From the NCBI GenBank assembly GCA_041743085.1, contig JBGTNL010000019.1, positions 271,665 to 335,664 on the forward strand: a DNA stretch of 64,000 bases, read 5' to 3'. Position 1 is the stretch's first letter. Each line of letters starts with the position of its first letter. The translations under genes were made by a program, and so were the position numbers. The notes beneath the pieces are model-generated. The model saw only the letters and a program-made list of their open reading frames with translations. It had not been told where the DNA came from and ran no database searches. Origin of the DNA: JAFMPW01 sp041743085. GTDB taxonomy: Bacteria; Bacteroidota; Bacteroidia; Flavobacteriales; Flavobacteriaceae. Shown here piece after piece: positions 52,903 through 62,241 of the stretch.

Positions 52903-53040
52903 TTAAGTCAAAATGAAATCAGCGAAATAGTTCAGCCGAACCTGCCCAAATACGCCAATTGCTTGCCCTGACGGGTCTTTAGGATAGTTGGTTTCAGGAA
53001 ATACTTCAATTTCCAGGCCGCCGTCATATATAATGTAAGG
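52903..53040 (-). pseudogene. C-terminal fragment of an unidentified protein
   Basis: An open stretch of about 45 codons ends at TAA 52905-52903. It reads D-G-G-L-E-I-E-V-F-P-E-T-N-Y-P, then Q-A-I-G-V-F-G-Q-V-R-L-N-Y-F-A-D-F and looks protein-like, but there is a stop just upstream and no start codon. It may be the end of a lost gene. Confidence 0.35.
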
Positions 53041-53062
53041 TTAAATGCAGAAAAAATACGGA

Positions 53063-53094
53063 AGAGGTGCTTTAGGCACCTCTCTTTTATTTTT
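53063..53094 (+). terminator. Rho-independent terminator without an obvious gene
   Basis: AGAGGTGC (53063-53070) pairs with GCACCTCT (53076-53083) around TTTAG and is followed by CTTTTATTTTT. It is a textbook plus-strand terminator. The nearest plus-strand gene ends at 52737, over 300 bases upstream, so a small RNA or long 3' UTR may end here. Confidence 0.65.
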
Positions 53095-53121
53095 CAAGTA
53101 CAATGAATGTAAATAAAACAC

Positions 53122-53162
53122 AAAGGGAACAGTAATGATATTTCGCATTATCCGTTCCCTTT
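53122..53162. repeat. Inverted repeat in intergenic DNA
   Basis: AAAGGGAAC (53122-53130) pairs exactly with GTTCCCTTT (53154-53162), loop 23 bases. It could be a second transcript end for the fragment to its right. Confidence 0.45.
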
Positions 53163-53166
53163 GCTA

Positions 53167-53253
53167 TCATATTCCCTTGCTGGCATTATCCACCAAGGCC
53201 GCGAGTATATTCTCAGCCATCACATACATGATAGCACCCCGATTATGATACCC
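53167..53253 (-). pseudogene. Short C-terminal fragment of an unidentified protein
   Basis: Twenty-eight open codons end at TGA 53169-53167: G-Y-H-N-R-G-A-I-M-Y-V-M-A-E-N-I, then L-A-A-L-V-D-N-A-S-K-G-I. Composition suits an amphipathic helix of a real protein. A stop lies directly upstream, so this is probably another gene remnant. Confidence 0.3.
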
Positions 53254-53571
53254 TTAATTTAAGAAGAAAAAGTGCGAAAAAAAAATCCATTCCCACAAAA
53301 ATACCTGTTTTGTGAGATTGCGTTATCCTTAAGATCAAATGAGCACATTTCCTGCTGCAGTTCACGGATTAGTGATAAACATATCTCCTATCCACTATAT
53401 CGGTGCGGCATATCAATTCAGGAAGAAATCGCCCTAGGCGCCAGTCAGCTTAATACTCACCTTTACAATGCTTCTTCCTTGTGAACCTGACTGGAGGAGG
53501 TGGTATAAATAATTACCCGGATCTCCGTTAGGGTTTGCGTTTCTGAAGGTAGTCAGGTCCGGACCAAAGAA

Positions 53572-53600
53572 AAACCGTCGCCCAAAAAAAGCGACGGTTT
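53572..53600 (-). terminator. Terminator of the CsbD-like gene
   Basis: AAACCGTCGC (53572-53581) pairs with GCGACGGTTT (53591-53600). Read on the minus strand the stem is followed by a T-run (TTTTTCTTT), 30 bases after the stop at 53630, so it serves the minus-strand gene. Confidence 0.7.
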
Positions 53601-53629
53601 CTGCTAACTAGAACTAACAAACAACAAAC

Positions 53630-53896
53630 TTACCAATTCTCAATTTCTGTACGGATTTCATCAACAGATTTTCCCCTTATTTCACTTATTTTTTCCAGGA
53701 CCCCCTCAAAACCTCCGCTTTCATAATACAGGTCTTCCGTATCCAGCTCGGGGTACCGGGATATATATTCTTCCTGAATGGCATTCCATTTATCCGCGGG
53801 TTCCTTGTACTGATTCAGGTCGTTGTCATCATTTTTCCAATTAACATTGTTGTCCCGATTAACGTCATCTGCCCAACCTTCTTTTTCGTTTCCCAT
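53630..53896 (-). CDS. Small CsbD-like stress protein
   Basis: From ATG 53896 the product has 88 residues, is acidic and soluble. W-N-A-I-Q-E-E-Y-I-S-R-Y-P-E-L near 36-50, D-L-Y-Y-E-S-G-G-F near 54-62 and a repeated I-R-G-K-S-V-D-E-I-R-T-E-I stretch fit the layout of CsbD-type small stress proteins, though similarity is limited. An ATG 14 codons earlier is open but adds non-family sequence. It has its own terminator. Confidence 0.6.
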   Translation of the reverse strand: MGNEKEGWADDVNRDNNVNWKNDDNDLNQYKEPADKWNAIQEEYISRYPELDTEDLYYESGGFEGVLEKISEIRGKSVDEIRTEIENW

Positions 53897-54448
53897 AGTA
53901 TAAATTTCAGGATTAATATCCCTAAATTTACAGTACACATCATTGGTTCCTATGCTTTTTTGGGAATAAAATTAGCCCTATACATTCCTAGAAATTAAGG
54001 CTCGTCGGGCCAGAATATTTTATGCTCGCCGGCTATATCAAAAAATACGGAACAGTAGTTACAGACAGCAGATCCGCGGAGGGATAATTATATGTGGGAA
54101 ATTACTTGCTTTCCATTTTTTTTACAGTTAATTTTAAGTGCGATAGGCGTATGCGTCCCATTATTCCGACAGTAATTTGCAGTCTGATTTTAGAGGAAAC
54201 ATCGCTGCAAATTTAAGTGTGTGTTACTGACAAATAGCAAATTTCGGGCAGTGCATAAACCAAAAGCCCCGCAAAAAAAATCATTAAAAGACACTGCCGC
54301 AGTATTAAACAAAGTTGTCGGGTGATGTAAACTTCACATAACTTCTCATTTTATAAGGGTTGTTGTAGCCCTGTAAAGTCAGGCTTTAAGACCAGATAAT
54401 TTCGGCGGCGTATTTAAATAACGTACTATTTCAGAAAAGACACCCAAA
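53897..54448. other. Intergenic stretch, nothing identified
   Basis: This 552-bp space separates the minus-strand CsbD-like gene and the glycosyltransferase operon. I found no open frame, RNA gene or strong hairpin; it should contain the promoters of both. Confidence 0.4.
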
Positions 54449-56779
54449 ATGGAAAATAACCTCACAGTTCAATATAAAAAGAGACCTAAAAAACGACAAT
54501 ATGTGCCTCGACTAAAATCTGGCCATCTTGAAAAAACAGTTCCCGAAACAGTCAAGAAAAGATCGGAAATCCTTTTTTTAACCACCTATCCGCCCAGAGA
54601 ATGTGGTATTGCCACCTATTCCAAAGATCTTGTGGAAGCGCTCCACAAGAAGTTTGGGAATTCGATTAAATTTTCCATCTGCCCGTTGGAGTCAGAAAAT
54701 GAAAGCCATGTCTACTCTGAAGGCATAGAACATTCGCTTAACACCGATTTGCCACTCGATTTTTTAACTGTTTCCCGCCACATTAACTCCAATCGCTCCG
54801 TTGATCTGGTGGTAATTCAACATGAATTCGGGTTGTTCAAAAACCATGAAAAATCATTTATAGAATTCCTGCATTTTCTGAACAAACCGGTCATTATAAC
54901 GTTCCATACGGTTCTCCCACACCCGGATAAGGAATTTAAATCATCGGTCAATGAGATTTCATCGCTATGTGAAGAGATCATTGTGATGACCCGGACATCA
55001 TCCGAAATTTTAATAAGGGAATATGAGGTAGCGGCGGAAAAAATTACAATCATACCGCATGGCACCCACCTCGTTCCGTATGAGGATAAATCCGTGCTAA
55101 AAGAGAAGTACCTGCTATCGGGCAAAAAGGTACTCTCCACTTTTGGCCTCCTGGGCCACGGAAAAAGCATTGAAACCACACTGGATGCTTTACCGGAAAT
55201 CATTAAAGAGTATCCCGATGTTATGTTTCTTATTCTGGGCAGAACACATCCGTCACTGGTAAAACGGGAAGGTGAAAAATACCGCGATTTCCTCCATAAA
55301 AAAGTAGACGCGCTTGGTATTCAAGACAATGTGCGTTTTCTAAATCAGTTTCTACCCCTGGAGAGCCTTTTGGAATATTTACAGCTCACGGATATTTATC
55401 TTTTTACTTCAAAAGACCCCCATCAGGCGGTGAGTGGAACCTTTTCGTATGCTTTGAGCTGCGGGTGCCCTATAATATCTACACCCATACCACACGCCCT
55501 TGAGGTCTTGCAAAACAATGCGGGTATCATCGTGGATTTCGGGGATTCAAAACAATTGGGAAAAGCCGTTACCGATTTGTTGGGAAATGATGACCTACGC
55601 CGCAACATGAAATTAAATGGCCTGCATACCACAGCGGCTTCGGCCTGGGAAAATGCTGCAATTGCCCATGCAAAGATCTTCCAGAGGCTGGGAAACGAAA
55701 AAATTCAATTGAAGTACAGTAAACCCCCGCTTGATTTAGGCCATATTGAAAAGATGACTACAGAGACCGGTATCATACAGTTCAGTAAAGTCAACCAGCC
55801 GGACCTAAGCTCGGGCTATACCCTTGATGACAATGCGCGAGCACTGATTGCCTTGTGTCGGCATTATGAGTTGACCGGTGCGGAAACCGATCTTAAACTG
55901 ATCAAGATTTATTTTAATTTCATTTGCTGCTGTTTCCGCCCAGACGGTAAATTTTTGAATTATGTGGATGAGCACCGGCAATTTACCGAACAGAACAATT
56001 CGGTTAATTTAGATGATGCACAGGGCAGGGCTATCTGGGCTTTAGGATACCTTCGGTCAATGACCGCTCTGTTGCCACCCGAATATCAGAATATGGAGCA
56101 CAGGGCGACTTTCATTTTTGAAGAAGCCCTGGAGGAAATGGAAGGGACATCGTCCCCACGTGCCATAGCTTTCATTATTAAGGGATTATACTTCTATAAT
56201 ATGGGCAGGCCGCAAAGTGAAATAAAGTCAAGGGTCAATTTACTTGCCAAACGCCTGACGGATCTATACCAAAACGAATCTTCCGATAAGTGGAGATGGT
56301 TTGAGGGATACCTAACCTACGGGAACGCTGTTATCCCTGAGGCTCTCCTGATGGCCTATACCATCATCGGGAATCCTGATTATGGAAAAGTGGCAAAAGA
56401 AGCATTCAACTTTCTTTTGTCAAAGATCTTTGTGCAAAATAGAATTCGTGTAATATCGAACAAAGACTGGCTGCAGAGAGGTCAGAAATTTGACATGAAG
56501 TTTAAGGGAGGGGAACAACCGATAGATGTTTGTTACACCATACTGGCATTGCATAAATTCAATGAGGTCTTCCCGGCTGAAGGATATGATAAGAAAATGG
56601 AGGTTGCCTTTAATTGGTTTTTAGGGGGAAACTTCTTGCATCAGACCATGTATAACCCCTGTACAGGAGGCTGTTATGATGGTTTGGAAATGCAAACCGT
56701 AAACCTCAACCAGGGAGCGGAATCCACCATTAGCTATCTTCTGTCAAGAATGGCCTTTGAGGATTTGCGAACCAAATGA
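54449..56779 (+). CDS. GT4 glycosyltransferase with a C-terminal alpha/alpha-toroid-like domain
   Basis: A 776-residue cytoplasmic protein. Residues about 35-420 form a GT-B/GT4 transferase (P-R-E-C-G-I-A-T-Y near 50-58, H-E-F-G near 126-129, H-G-T-H near 201-204, F-T-S-K-D-P-H-Q-A-V-S-G-T-F near 321-334). Residues about 430-776 are helical and include D-D-N-A-R-A-L-I-A-L and D-D-A-Q-G-R-A-I-W-A-L, like (alpha/alpha)6 glycosidases. The ATGA overlap with the next GT4 gene marks one operon. Together with GH130 it probably makes or turns over a mannose-type glycan (inference). Confidence 0.82.
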   Translation: MENNLTVQYKKRPKKRQYVPRLKSGHLEKTVPETVKKRSEILFLTTYPPRECGIATYSKDLVEALHKKFGNSIKFSICPLESENESHVYSEGIEHSLNTDLPLDFLTVSRHINSNRSVDLVVIQHEFGLFKNHEKSFIEFLHFLNKPVIITFHTVLPHPDKEFKSSVNEISSLCEEIIVMTRTSSEILIREYEVAAEKITIIPHGTHLVPYEDKSVLKEKYLLSGKKVLSTFGLLGHGKSIETTLDALPEIIKEYPDVMFLILGRTHPSLVKREGEKYRDFLHKKVDALGIQDNVRFLNQFLPLESLLEYLQLTDIYLFTSKDPHQAVSGTFSYALSCGCPIISTPIPHALEVLQNNAGIIVDFGDSKQLGKAVTDLLGNDDLRRNMKLNGLHTTAASAWENAAIAHAKIFQRLGNEKIQLKYSKPPLDLGHIEKMTTETGIIQFSKVNQPDLSSGYTLDDNARALIALCRHYELTGAETDLKLIKIYFNFICCCFRPDGKFLNYVDEHRQFTEQNNSVNLDDAQGRAIWALGYLRSMTALLPPEYQNMEHRATFIFEEALEEMEGTSSPRAIAFIIKGLYFYNMGRPQSEIKSRVNLLAKRLTDLYQNESSDKWRWFEGYLTYGNAVIPEALLMAYTIIGNPDYGKVAKEAFNFLLSKIFVQNRIRVISNKDWLQRGQKFDMKFKGGEQPIDVCYTILALHKFNEVFPAEGYDKKMEVAFNWFLGGNFLHQTMYNPCTGGCYDGLEMQTVNLNQGAESTISYLLSRMAFEDLRTK

Positions 56780-57798
56780 AAGTTGCCATCCTATCCCCGA
56801 TTGCCTGGAGAACCCCTCCCAGAAACTATGGGCCATGGGAGCAGGTAGCATCCGTCCTTACCGAAGGACTGGTTGAAAAGGGGCTGGATGTAACCCTTTT
56901 TGCCACAGGAGATTCGTTGACTTCGGCTAAACTGCAATCCGTTTGTCCCGGGCCTTGCGGAGAGGATCCCCATGCGGATCCCAAAGTGTGGGAAAGCCTT
57001 CACATAAGTAATGTTATGGAGCAGGCAGACGAATACGATTTGATACACAACCACTTCGATTTTCTCCCCCTCTCCTATTCCCGATTGATACGCACACCCA
57101 TGATAACTACTATCCATGGTTTCTCCTCCCCGAAAATTATTCCGGTCTATAAGAAATACAATTCAAACTCCACCTACGTTTCCATTTCTAACGCCGACAG
57201 ACATCCGGAATTGACTTACTGCCGTACTGTCTATCACGGGGTAGACTCCCGTAAATTTAAATATAACAACCTTAAGAAAGAGTATCTGCTGTACTTTGGA
57301 AGAATACATCCGGATAAAGGTACCCATACCGCCATAGAGATAGCCAACAAAAGCGGTTATCCCCTTAAGATTGCAGGATTGATACAGGATCAGGACTACT
57401 ATAGCAGGGATATTGCACCCCGGATCGATGGAAAGAAAGTTACCTATTTAGGGAATGTCGGCCAGCGGGAAGGCAATAAACTCCTGGGAGAGGCCATGGC
57501 CTTACTGCATCCCATATATTTTGAGGAACCTTTTGGCCTTAGCGTGGCCGAATCCTTGATGTGCGGCACCCCCGTTATTGCCTTTGCACGGGGCAGCATG
57601 CCCGAACTTGTCCTCGACGGAAAAACAGGATTCCTGGTCAATACCCCGGATGAAGCCATTTTGGCGGTTCAAAAATTAAGCACTATTTCTTCACGGGAGT
57701 GCAGGGCACATGCAATTGAAAAATTCAGCATCCAAAAAATGATAGATTCCTATGTAGAAGTTTACGAAACAACGTTGGAAAAAAGCCTTAAATTGTAA
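56776..57798 (+). CDS. GT4-family glycosyltransferase
   Basis: A 340-residue GT-B enzyme. The N-terminal domain begins L-S-P-I-A-W-R-T-P-P-R-N-Y-G-P-W-E near 6-22, with N-H-F-D near 94-97; the donor-binding half has Y-F-G-R-I-H-P-D-K-G near 174-183 and F-E-E-P-F-G-L-S-V-A-E-S near 254-265, the E-x7-E motif of retaining GT4 enzymes. It likely uses a nucleotide sugar such as GDP-mannose (inference from the GH130 neighbour). It overlaps the previous gene by 4 bases and is convergent with the GH130 gene. Confidence 0.87.
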   Translation: MKVAILSPIAWRTPPRNYGPWEQVASVLTEGLVEKGLDVTLFATGDSLTSAKLQSVCPGPCGEDPHADPKVWESLHISNVMEQADEYDLIHNHFDFLPLSYSRLIRTPMITTIHGFSSPKIIPVYKKYNSNSTYVSISNADRHPELTYCRTVYHGVDSRKFKYNNLKKEYLLYFGRIHPDKGTHTAIEIANKSGYPLKIAGLIQDQDYYSRDIAPRIDGKKVTYLGNVGQREGNKLLGEAMALLHPIYFEEPFGLSVAESLMCGTPVIAFARGSMPELVLDGKTGFLVNTPDEAILAVQKLSTISSRECRAHAIEKFSIQKMIDSYVEVYETTLEKSLKL

Positions 57799-57810
57799 AG
57801 ATATACAGCT

Positions 57811-59268
57811 TTAGGCCTTTAGGGTATGGAGCAATTCACCCAAATCCACCACGGCGTATGAAGAAGAATAATCAGAGACGGCATAGGGTAACACAAGGCT
57901 GTTGTTATGTATCATGGAACCGCAGGAATACACAACATTCGGTACATAGCCCTCTCGCTCTTCCTCCAGGGGGGAAAGCAGGGGTTGTGAGAGTCTTCCG
58001 ATTTCCTTCGTAGGATCCTCCAGGTCAAACAAGGAAGCCCCTATACAATAACGTCTCATGGGACCCACCCCATGGGTGATTATAAGCCACCCTTCTTCTG
58101 TCCATAGCGGCGCTCCACAATTTCCTATCTGGGTAAATTCCCACGGATATTTTGGCTCCTGTATTTTTATAGGATCGTTCCACAACGTATTCCGTTCTGA
58201 GAACATGACATAATTGTTCACCCCATCCACCCGGGCAAGCACCGCGTATTTACCATTTATTTTCCGGGGGAAAAGCGCAAAATTTTTATTCTGGGCCCCA
58301 TTACCGTGCATCGGCATTATCCGAAATGTTCTGAAATCCTCAGTAGAGAGCAGTTTTGGCAAAATAGTATGGCCGTCATAGGCTGTATATGTGGCATACA
58401 CTTTTTCGGTACCATCATCTTCAGTAAACCGGACAAATCTTGCATCTTCAATTCCCTTACTTTCAGAAGGTGAAATTGGAAACAGAACCCGTTCCGAAAT
58501 ATCGGAATCAACACTGAATTCCACATCGTAGTACGAATCTATTAACCATGTGATTTCATCCAGGGCAAGTCTTTTTTCTGGACTTATGCCATTTGCCAAA
58601 ATTTTTCCAACCGAATCTTTTAATTGGTGGTACTCAAATTTATCGGGCAGGGGATCCATTATCGCCGAAGTATAATCCTTCGATATGTCCATCTCCTTTA
58701 ATTTTTGAATGAACCGCCCCTTATCGTATGATTTTTTCTTAACGATTTTGGCCATATCAATGTGCGTCCGGACCTTCCTTAGTTTAAGATCGTTGTTCTG
58801 ATCCAGAATACCTCTCCGGAACACAATGGAGGACAGATGCCCCTCGCCCGTGGCCCGAAATGAGATAATTACCCTTTTTTCTCCCTTGGCCAGAAAGGAT
58901 TGATCAAAATCTTCAATGATAGATGGGTTAAAAATGGCCGCGGATTCTATGGAATACTCCATAGTGGAGTACGACCCGATCAAAAGTTTTCGTTCTTTGG
59001 ATAAACTGGAATATTCCAGGCTCATGGAATCGAAAAGTCCCTTGTGTTTTTCACAGTGCCGAAGGAATATTTGTGAAATATTACGGTGTCTCCCAACAAA
59101 TTCCCGAAGCGTGTAATCCAGTTCCCGGTTAACTGAAGCTTTATCAAGCGACATGATCCTCTTGATCAACTCCCGGGTGCGGGTTTCCCCGTTGTTGAAG
59201 AAACGCGCCACAACCCGGCTGGAATCGGGCATAAATTTGACATCCTTCCTTGAAACGGAAACTTGCAT
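57811..59268 (-). CDS. GH130-family mannoside phosphorylase-like protein
   Basis: A 485-residue protein whose C-terminal two-thirds is the five-bladed propeller of family GH130 (S-K-G-I-E-D-A-R-F-V-R-F near 268-279, G-A-P-L-W-T-E-E-G-W near 375-384, V-Y-S-C-G-S-M near 452-458); an N-terminal helical part of about 150 residues precedes it. GH130 members phosphorolyse beta-mannosides, with linkage depending on the subgroup. No signal peptide, so it acts on cytoplasmic oligosaccharides. Its gene ends 12 bp from the glycosyltransferase end, tail to tail. Confidence 0.82.
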   Translation of the reverse strand: MQVSVSRKDVKFMPDSSRVVARFFNNGETRTRELIKRIMSLDKASVNRELDYTLREFVGRHRNISQIFLRHCEKHKGLFDSMSLEYSSLSKERKLLIGSYSTMEYSIESAAIFNPSIIEDFDQSFLAKGEKRVIISFRATGEGHLSSIVFRRGILDQNNDLKLRKVRTHIDMAKIVKKKSYDKGRFIQKLKEMDISKDYTSAIMDPLPDKFEYHQLKDSVGKILANGISPEKRLALDEITWLIDSYYDVEFSVDSDISERVLFPISPSESKGIEDARFVRFTEDDGTEKVYATYTAYDGHTILPKLLSTEDFRTFRIMPMHGNGAQNKNFALFPRKINGKYAVLARVDGVNNYVMFSERNTLWNDPIKIQEPKYPWEFTQIGNCGAPLWTEEGWLIITHGVGPMRRYCIGASLFDLEDPTKEIGRLSQPLLSPLEEEREGYVPNVVYSCGSMIHNNSLVLPYAVSDYSSSYAVVDLGELLHTLKA

Positions 59269-59781
59269 CCTAAATTTGGTTAGTTTGAAAGGTTACAGCT
59301 ATATCTGAGGGATGACAAGCCAAACTCCGGATAAAATTTTCCATAAAATAAAAACGAACAGGTTTAGAAGTGCTCAAATGTAAAAACAATTTTACTTCCA
59401 AAACGATTTTTAAAGTGAAAATATTGTTTCTGTACGTTCCAATTCAATGGAAGGTTCATTTAAAAAAAATCAACTTACAAAAATCATCCTGTACCTGATC
59501 TCAAAAAGGAATATTTTCCATAAGGTTCTTTCCACACGAATTAGCGGAACAATTTTACTTCCAATTACGGTATTTCTCAAGAATTTTCTTACAGATATTG
59601 ATACATATTGCTATTAAAAGTATATGGGTCAATACCCTGATCATATGGAGCAGTATTAGTACGAAGATTTGGCTTCTTACCGACTAACTTAGCGATAAGA
59701 TATTGCCGATCAGAAGACCGTTTGTTCTTTCCGGCATAACTTCTAAGCAAATGAATATTTATTAACTAAAATTTTGAAATT
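59269..59781. other. Intergenic stretch with a 17-bp direct repeat
   Basis: A divergent region of 513 bp without a gene. AACAATTTTACTTCCAA occurs at 59385-59401 and again at 59548-59564, same orientation, 163 bp apart; these could be binding sites for a regulator of either flanking gene. No other feature seen. Confidence 0.5.
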
Positions 59782-61332
59782 ATGGAATTCTATAAGAATT
59801 TGGCAGTTCCGGTACCGATACTACTCAAACTTGCCGGAATCGCTCTCCTTTTATTTTTGGGAGTGTCAATAACCGGTTGTGAGACCACCGACAACACAAG
59901 TATAAATGACCCTGCAGAGGCAGGCACGTTAGAACTACCGGACGGCTTTAAAATTGAAAAAGTTGTGGACGGCCTTACTTATCCGACCTCTGTCACCTGG
60001 GATGATGATGGAAATATGTTCGTAGTGGAAGCCGGAGGCGGGCTCAACCCCGAACAGTTGACACCGAGCCGTCTTTTGCAGGTGGAACAGGGACAAACCA
60101 AGGAAATTTGTGATCTGACCAATAATGGGGTTCATGCGTCCCTTGTTGGGCTTACATGGTACAATGGCGCTTTTTTTGTAACACACCGGGCGGCAGATCT
60201 TACCGGAGCCGTATCCAGGGTAACCAAAGCGGGACAGGTGACCCAACTTTTTAACGGGATAGTGGATAGCCAGGCAGAGCATCAGATAAATGACATAGCC
60301 ATGGGCCCGGACGGTATGATGTATGTTACTGTAGGCCCGGCCGGCAACTCCGGGGTAATGGATCTTTCTGTAGCCCCCTGGGTGATGGAGAGCCCTGATA
60401 CCCACCCCACCCCTTGCCAGGATATCGTTTTGCTCGGCAAAAATTTTAAAACCCCTGATTTCAGAACAGAGGACCCCACCGATTCTGTGATGACAGGGGC
60501 CTATGTACCTTTTGGCGTTGAAACTACAGTGGGACAGGTAATTCCGGGAGTCAATAAATGCGGTGGCTCTATCCTTAAATTTAATCCTGATGACCCCAGC
60601 GCTCTTGCCACACATGCCTGGGGCTTTAGAAACCTGATTGGGATTACATGGAATGATGACGGGCAGATGTTTGCAGCTGAAAATGGATACGATGTGAGGG
60701 GTTCCCGGCCCGTGAACGACGAATTCGATGCCACGCTTAAAATTACTGAGGGTGTATGGTATGGTGTCCCGGACTACTCAGCGGCGAGAGAACCGTTAAC
60801 GGCAGATAAATTTGAGTCCCCGGATTCATTACAGAGCGGGATATTTATAAATGGAGAACTGATAGGGAAAGATCTTGGCTTTCTGATAGATCATGAAGCA
60901 AGTGGGCTTATGCCTCCCGACCCGTCATTGGTATTGGGACGCCATGAGATTAACTCCTCTCCCTGCCTGCTCGACGTCGCTCCTGCCTCATGGGGGGACA
61001 TGGCCGGTCAGTTGTTTGTTGCGGAATGGGGCGATTTGGCTCCCCCTACCAATCCTTTAAGAGGAACTACACCCACCCAGGGTTACAGAGTAGCCATGGT
61101 GGATGCCGACACTGGGGACGTATCTTCTTTTGTTGCCAATGCAGGAGGCGGACCTGCATCGGCCTCCGGGAACCAGGGAGAAGGGATTGAACGCCCTTTT
61201 GATGTAAAGTTTGGCCCTGATGATGCCATGTACATTGTAGACTATGGGGTGGTTAACATTGATATGAGCAAAAAGCCACCTTATGCCTATGAAGCGGGAA
61301 CAGGAACAATATGGAAAGTAAGTAAAGAGTAA
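59782..61332 (+). CDS. Beta-propeller lipoprotein, ScyD/ScyE or sugar-dehydrogenase-like
   Basis: A 516-residue lipoprotein with lipobox S-I-T-G-C (Cys33) after an N-terminal hydrophobic helix. The body consists of repeated propeller blades: L-T-Y-P-T-S-V-T-W-D-D-D-G-N near 64-77, I-N-D-I-A-M-G-P-D-G near 172-181, R-N-L-I-G-I-T-W-N-D-D-G near 284-295, R-P-F-D-V-K-F-G-P-D near 470-479. Similar proteins are annotated as ScyD/ScyE-family or PQQ-type dehydrogenases, but PQQ-binding residues cannot be placed. It is probably periplasmic or on the surface. Confidence 0.72.
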   Translation: MEFYKNLAVPVPILLKLAGIALLLFLGVSITGCETTDNTSINDPAEAGTLELPDGFKIEKVVDGLTYPTSVTWDDDGNMFVVEAGGGLNPEQLTPSRLLQVEQGQTKEICDLTNNGVHASLVGLTWYNGAFFVTHRAADLTGAVSRVTKAGQVTQLFNGIVDSQAEHQINDIAMGPDGMMYVTVGPAGNSGVMDLSVAPWVMESPDTHPTPCQDIVLLGKNFKTPDFRTEDPTDSVMTGAYVPFGVETTVGQVIPGVNKCGGSILKFNPDDPSALATHAWGFRNLIGITWNDDGQMFAAENGYDVRGSRPVNDEFDATLKITEGVWYGVPDYSAAREPLTADKFESPDSLQSGIFINGELIGKDLGFLIDHEASGLMPPDPSLVLGRHEINSSPCLLDVAPASWGDMAGQLFVAEWGDLAPPTNPLRGTTPTQGYRVAMVDADTGDVSSFVANAGGGPASASGNQGEGIERPFDVKFGPDDAMYIVDYGVVNIDMSKKPPYAYEAGTGTIWKVSKE

Positions 61333-61454
61333 CACCATATTCCGAACTTTAGGAGTTTTATCCTCTTTGATCCCGGCCATACGATCCCGGGTATGGGAAT
61401 GGTCCAGGGAAAAATAGAGTATTTCTTGAAAGTTTTCCTGCCTCTGGCGGGCAA

Positions 61455-61512
61455 CTCTCCCTGCCTTTAGGCAGGCTCAAGGCAGAGCCATAGGGGAATT
61501 ACTTAGATTAAA
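61455..61512. repeat. REP-like repeat, second copy
   Basis: CCTGCC/GGCAGG hairpin at 61460-61475 followed by GGCAGAGCCATAGGGGAATT and ACTTAGATTAAA, matching the block before the gene at 30291. It lies between two convergent genes. Confidence 0.55.
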
Positions 61513-61530
61513 TCAGATCACTTATTGCTT

Positions 61531-62241
61531 TTACCTCTGGAATTTGGTGTCATCGAACTCCCTTCTGTCATAGAAATCATCGTCCTCTCCAATTTCCGAA
61601 GGGCTCTTCAGACCCTCATTTTCAGCATCGTACCAATCAACATCTTCATCGCTTAATTCATCATTGCTATCATCCTCCCGATATTCACCGATGTGATCTC
61701 TTTTTTTAATCCGTTCCAGGCGCTCCCTTTCCCTATCAACATCGGTCACCTCCTCTGTATCAACCTCTTTATACGTTTCATCTAAACCGGTTCTTTCTGG
61801 TCGACTTCTATTATAGGAATCCATAATAACAGTTTCGTAATCACGTGCAATGGAAGCGTCCCTTCGTTTCCTTTTGGTTTCGGCAAATGTTGTGTGGTCA
61901 ATGCTCTCCGTAAAGACGTATTCCGGATCCTGATGAATATCAACCAGGCCGATTGGAATAATGATATGGTTTTCGCCCTCTTTGTTAATAAATTCCCGAA
62001 CCTCCACATTGGCAGGCCTTCCATAGGGATCATGTTTGGCATCTATGATCGTATGATCCACCTCTACATCCAAATACACCACTCTTTCGGTCAGCGGATT
62101 TACCAGGAGGTTTTTAACCGTTCCAATGGTCCTTAAGGCAGAGTCCTTAACTTCCCATCCCCGCACATCGGAATAGCCCCCGGCTATTTTATAGTCGGAA
62201 AGTTCGCTGAGATAATACAAATGCTTTTCCTGTGTTTTCAT
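61531..62241 (-). CDS. PRC-barrel domain protein
   Basis: A 236-residue soluble, very acidic protein. Residues about 12-130 form a PRC-barrel like the photosynthetic reaction-centre H subunit and RimM-type domains (S-D-V-R-G-W-E-V-K-D near 24-33, V-V-Y-L-D-V-E-V-D near 53-61, I-I-I-P-I-G-L-V near 92-99). The C-terminal 100 residues are charged and probably disordered. Stand-alone PRC proteins are often stress-related in Bacteroidota. Its ATG overlaps the stop of the short frame before it (TAATG). Confidence 0.8.
   Translation of the reverse strand: MKTQEKHLYYLSELSDYKIAGGYSDVRGWEVKDSALRTIGTVKNLLVNPLTERVVYLDVEVDHTIIDAKHDPYGRPANVEVREFINKEGENHIIIPIGLVDIHQDPEYVFTESIDHTTFAETKRKRRDASIARDYETVIMDSYNRSRPERTGLDETYKEVDTEEVTDVDRERERLERIKKRDHIGEYREDDSNDELSDEDVDWYDAENEGLKSPSEIGEDDDFYDRREFDDTKFQR

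Noticed and set aside
53272..53484. 70-codon plus-strand frame between two hairpin regions
   Set aside because: Composition is not protein-like (many Ser, Ile and Cys without pattern), there is no family resemblance and it lies in a stretch of gene remnants.
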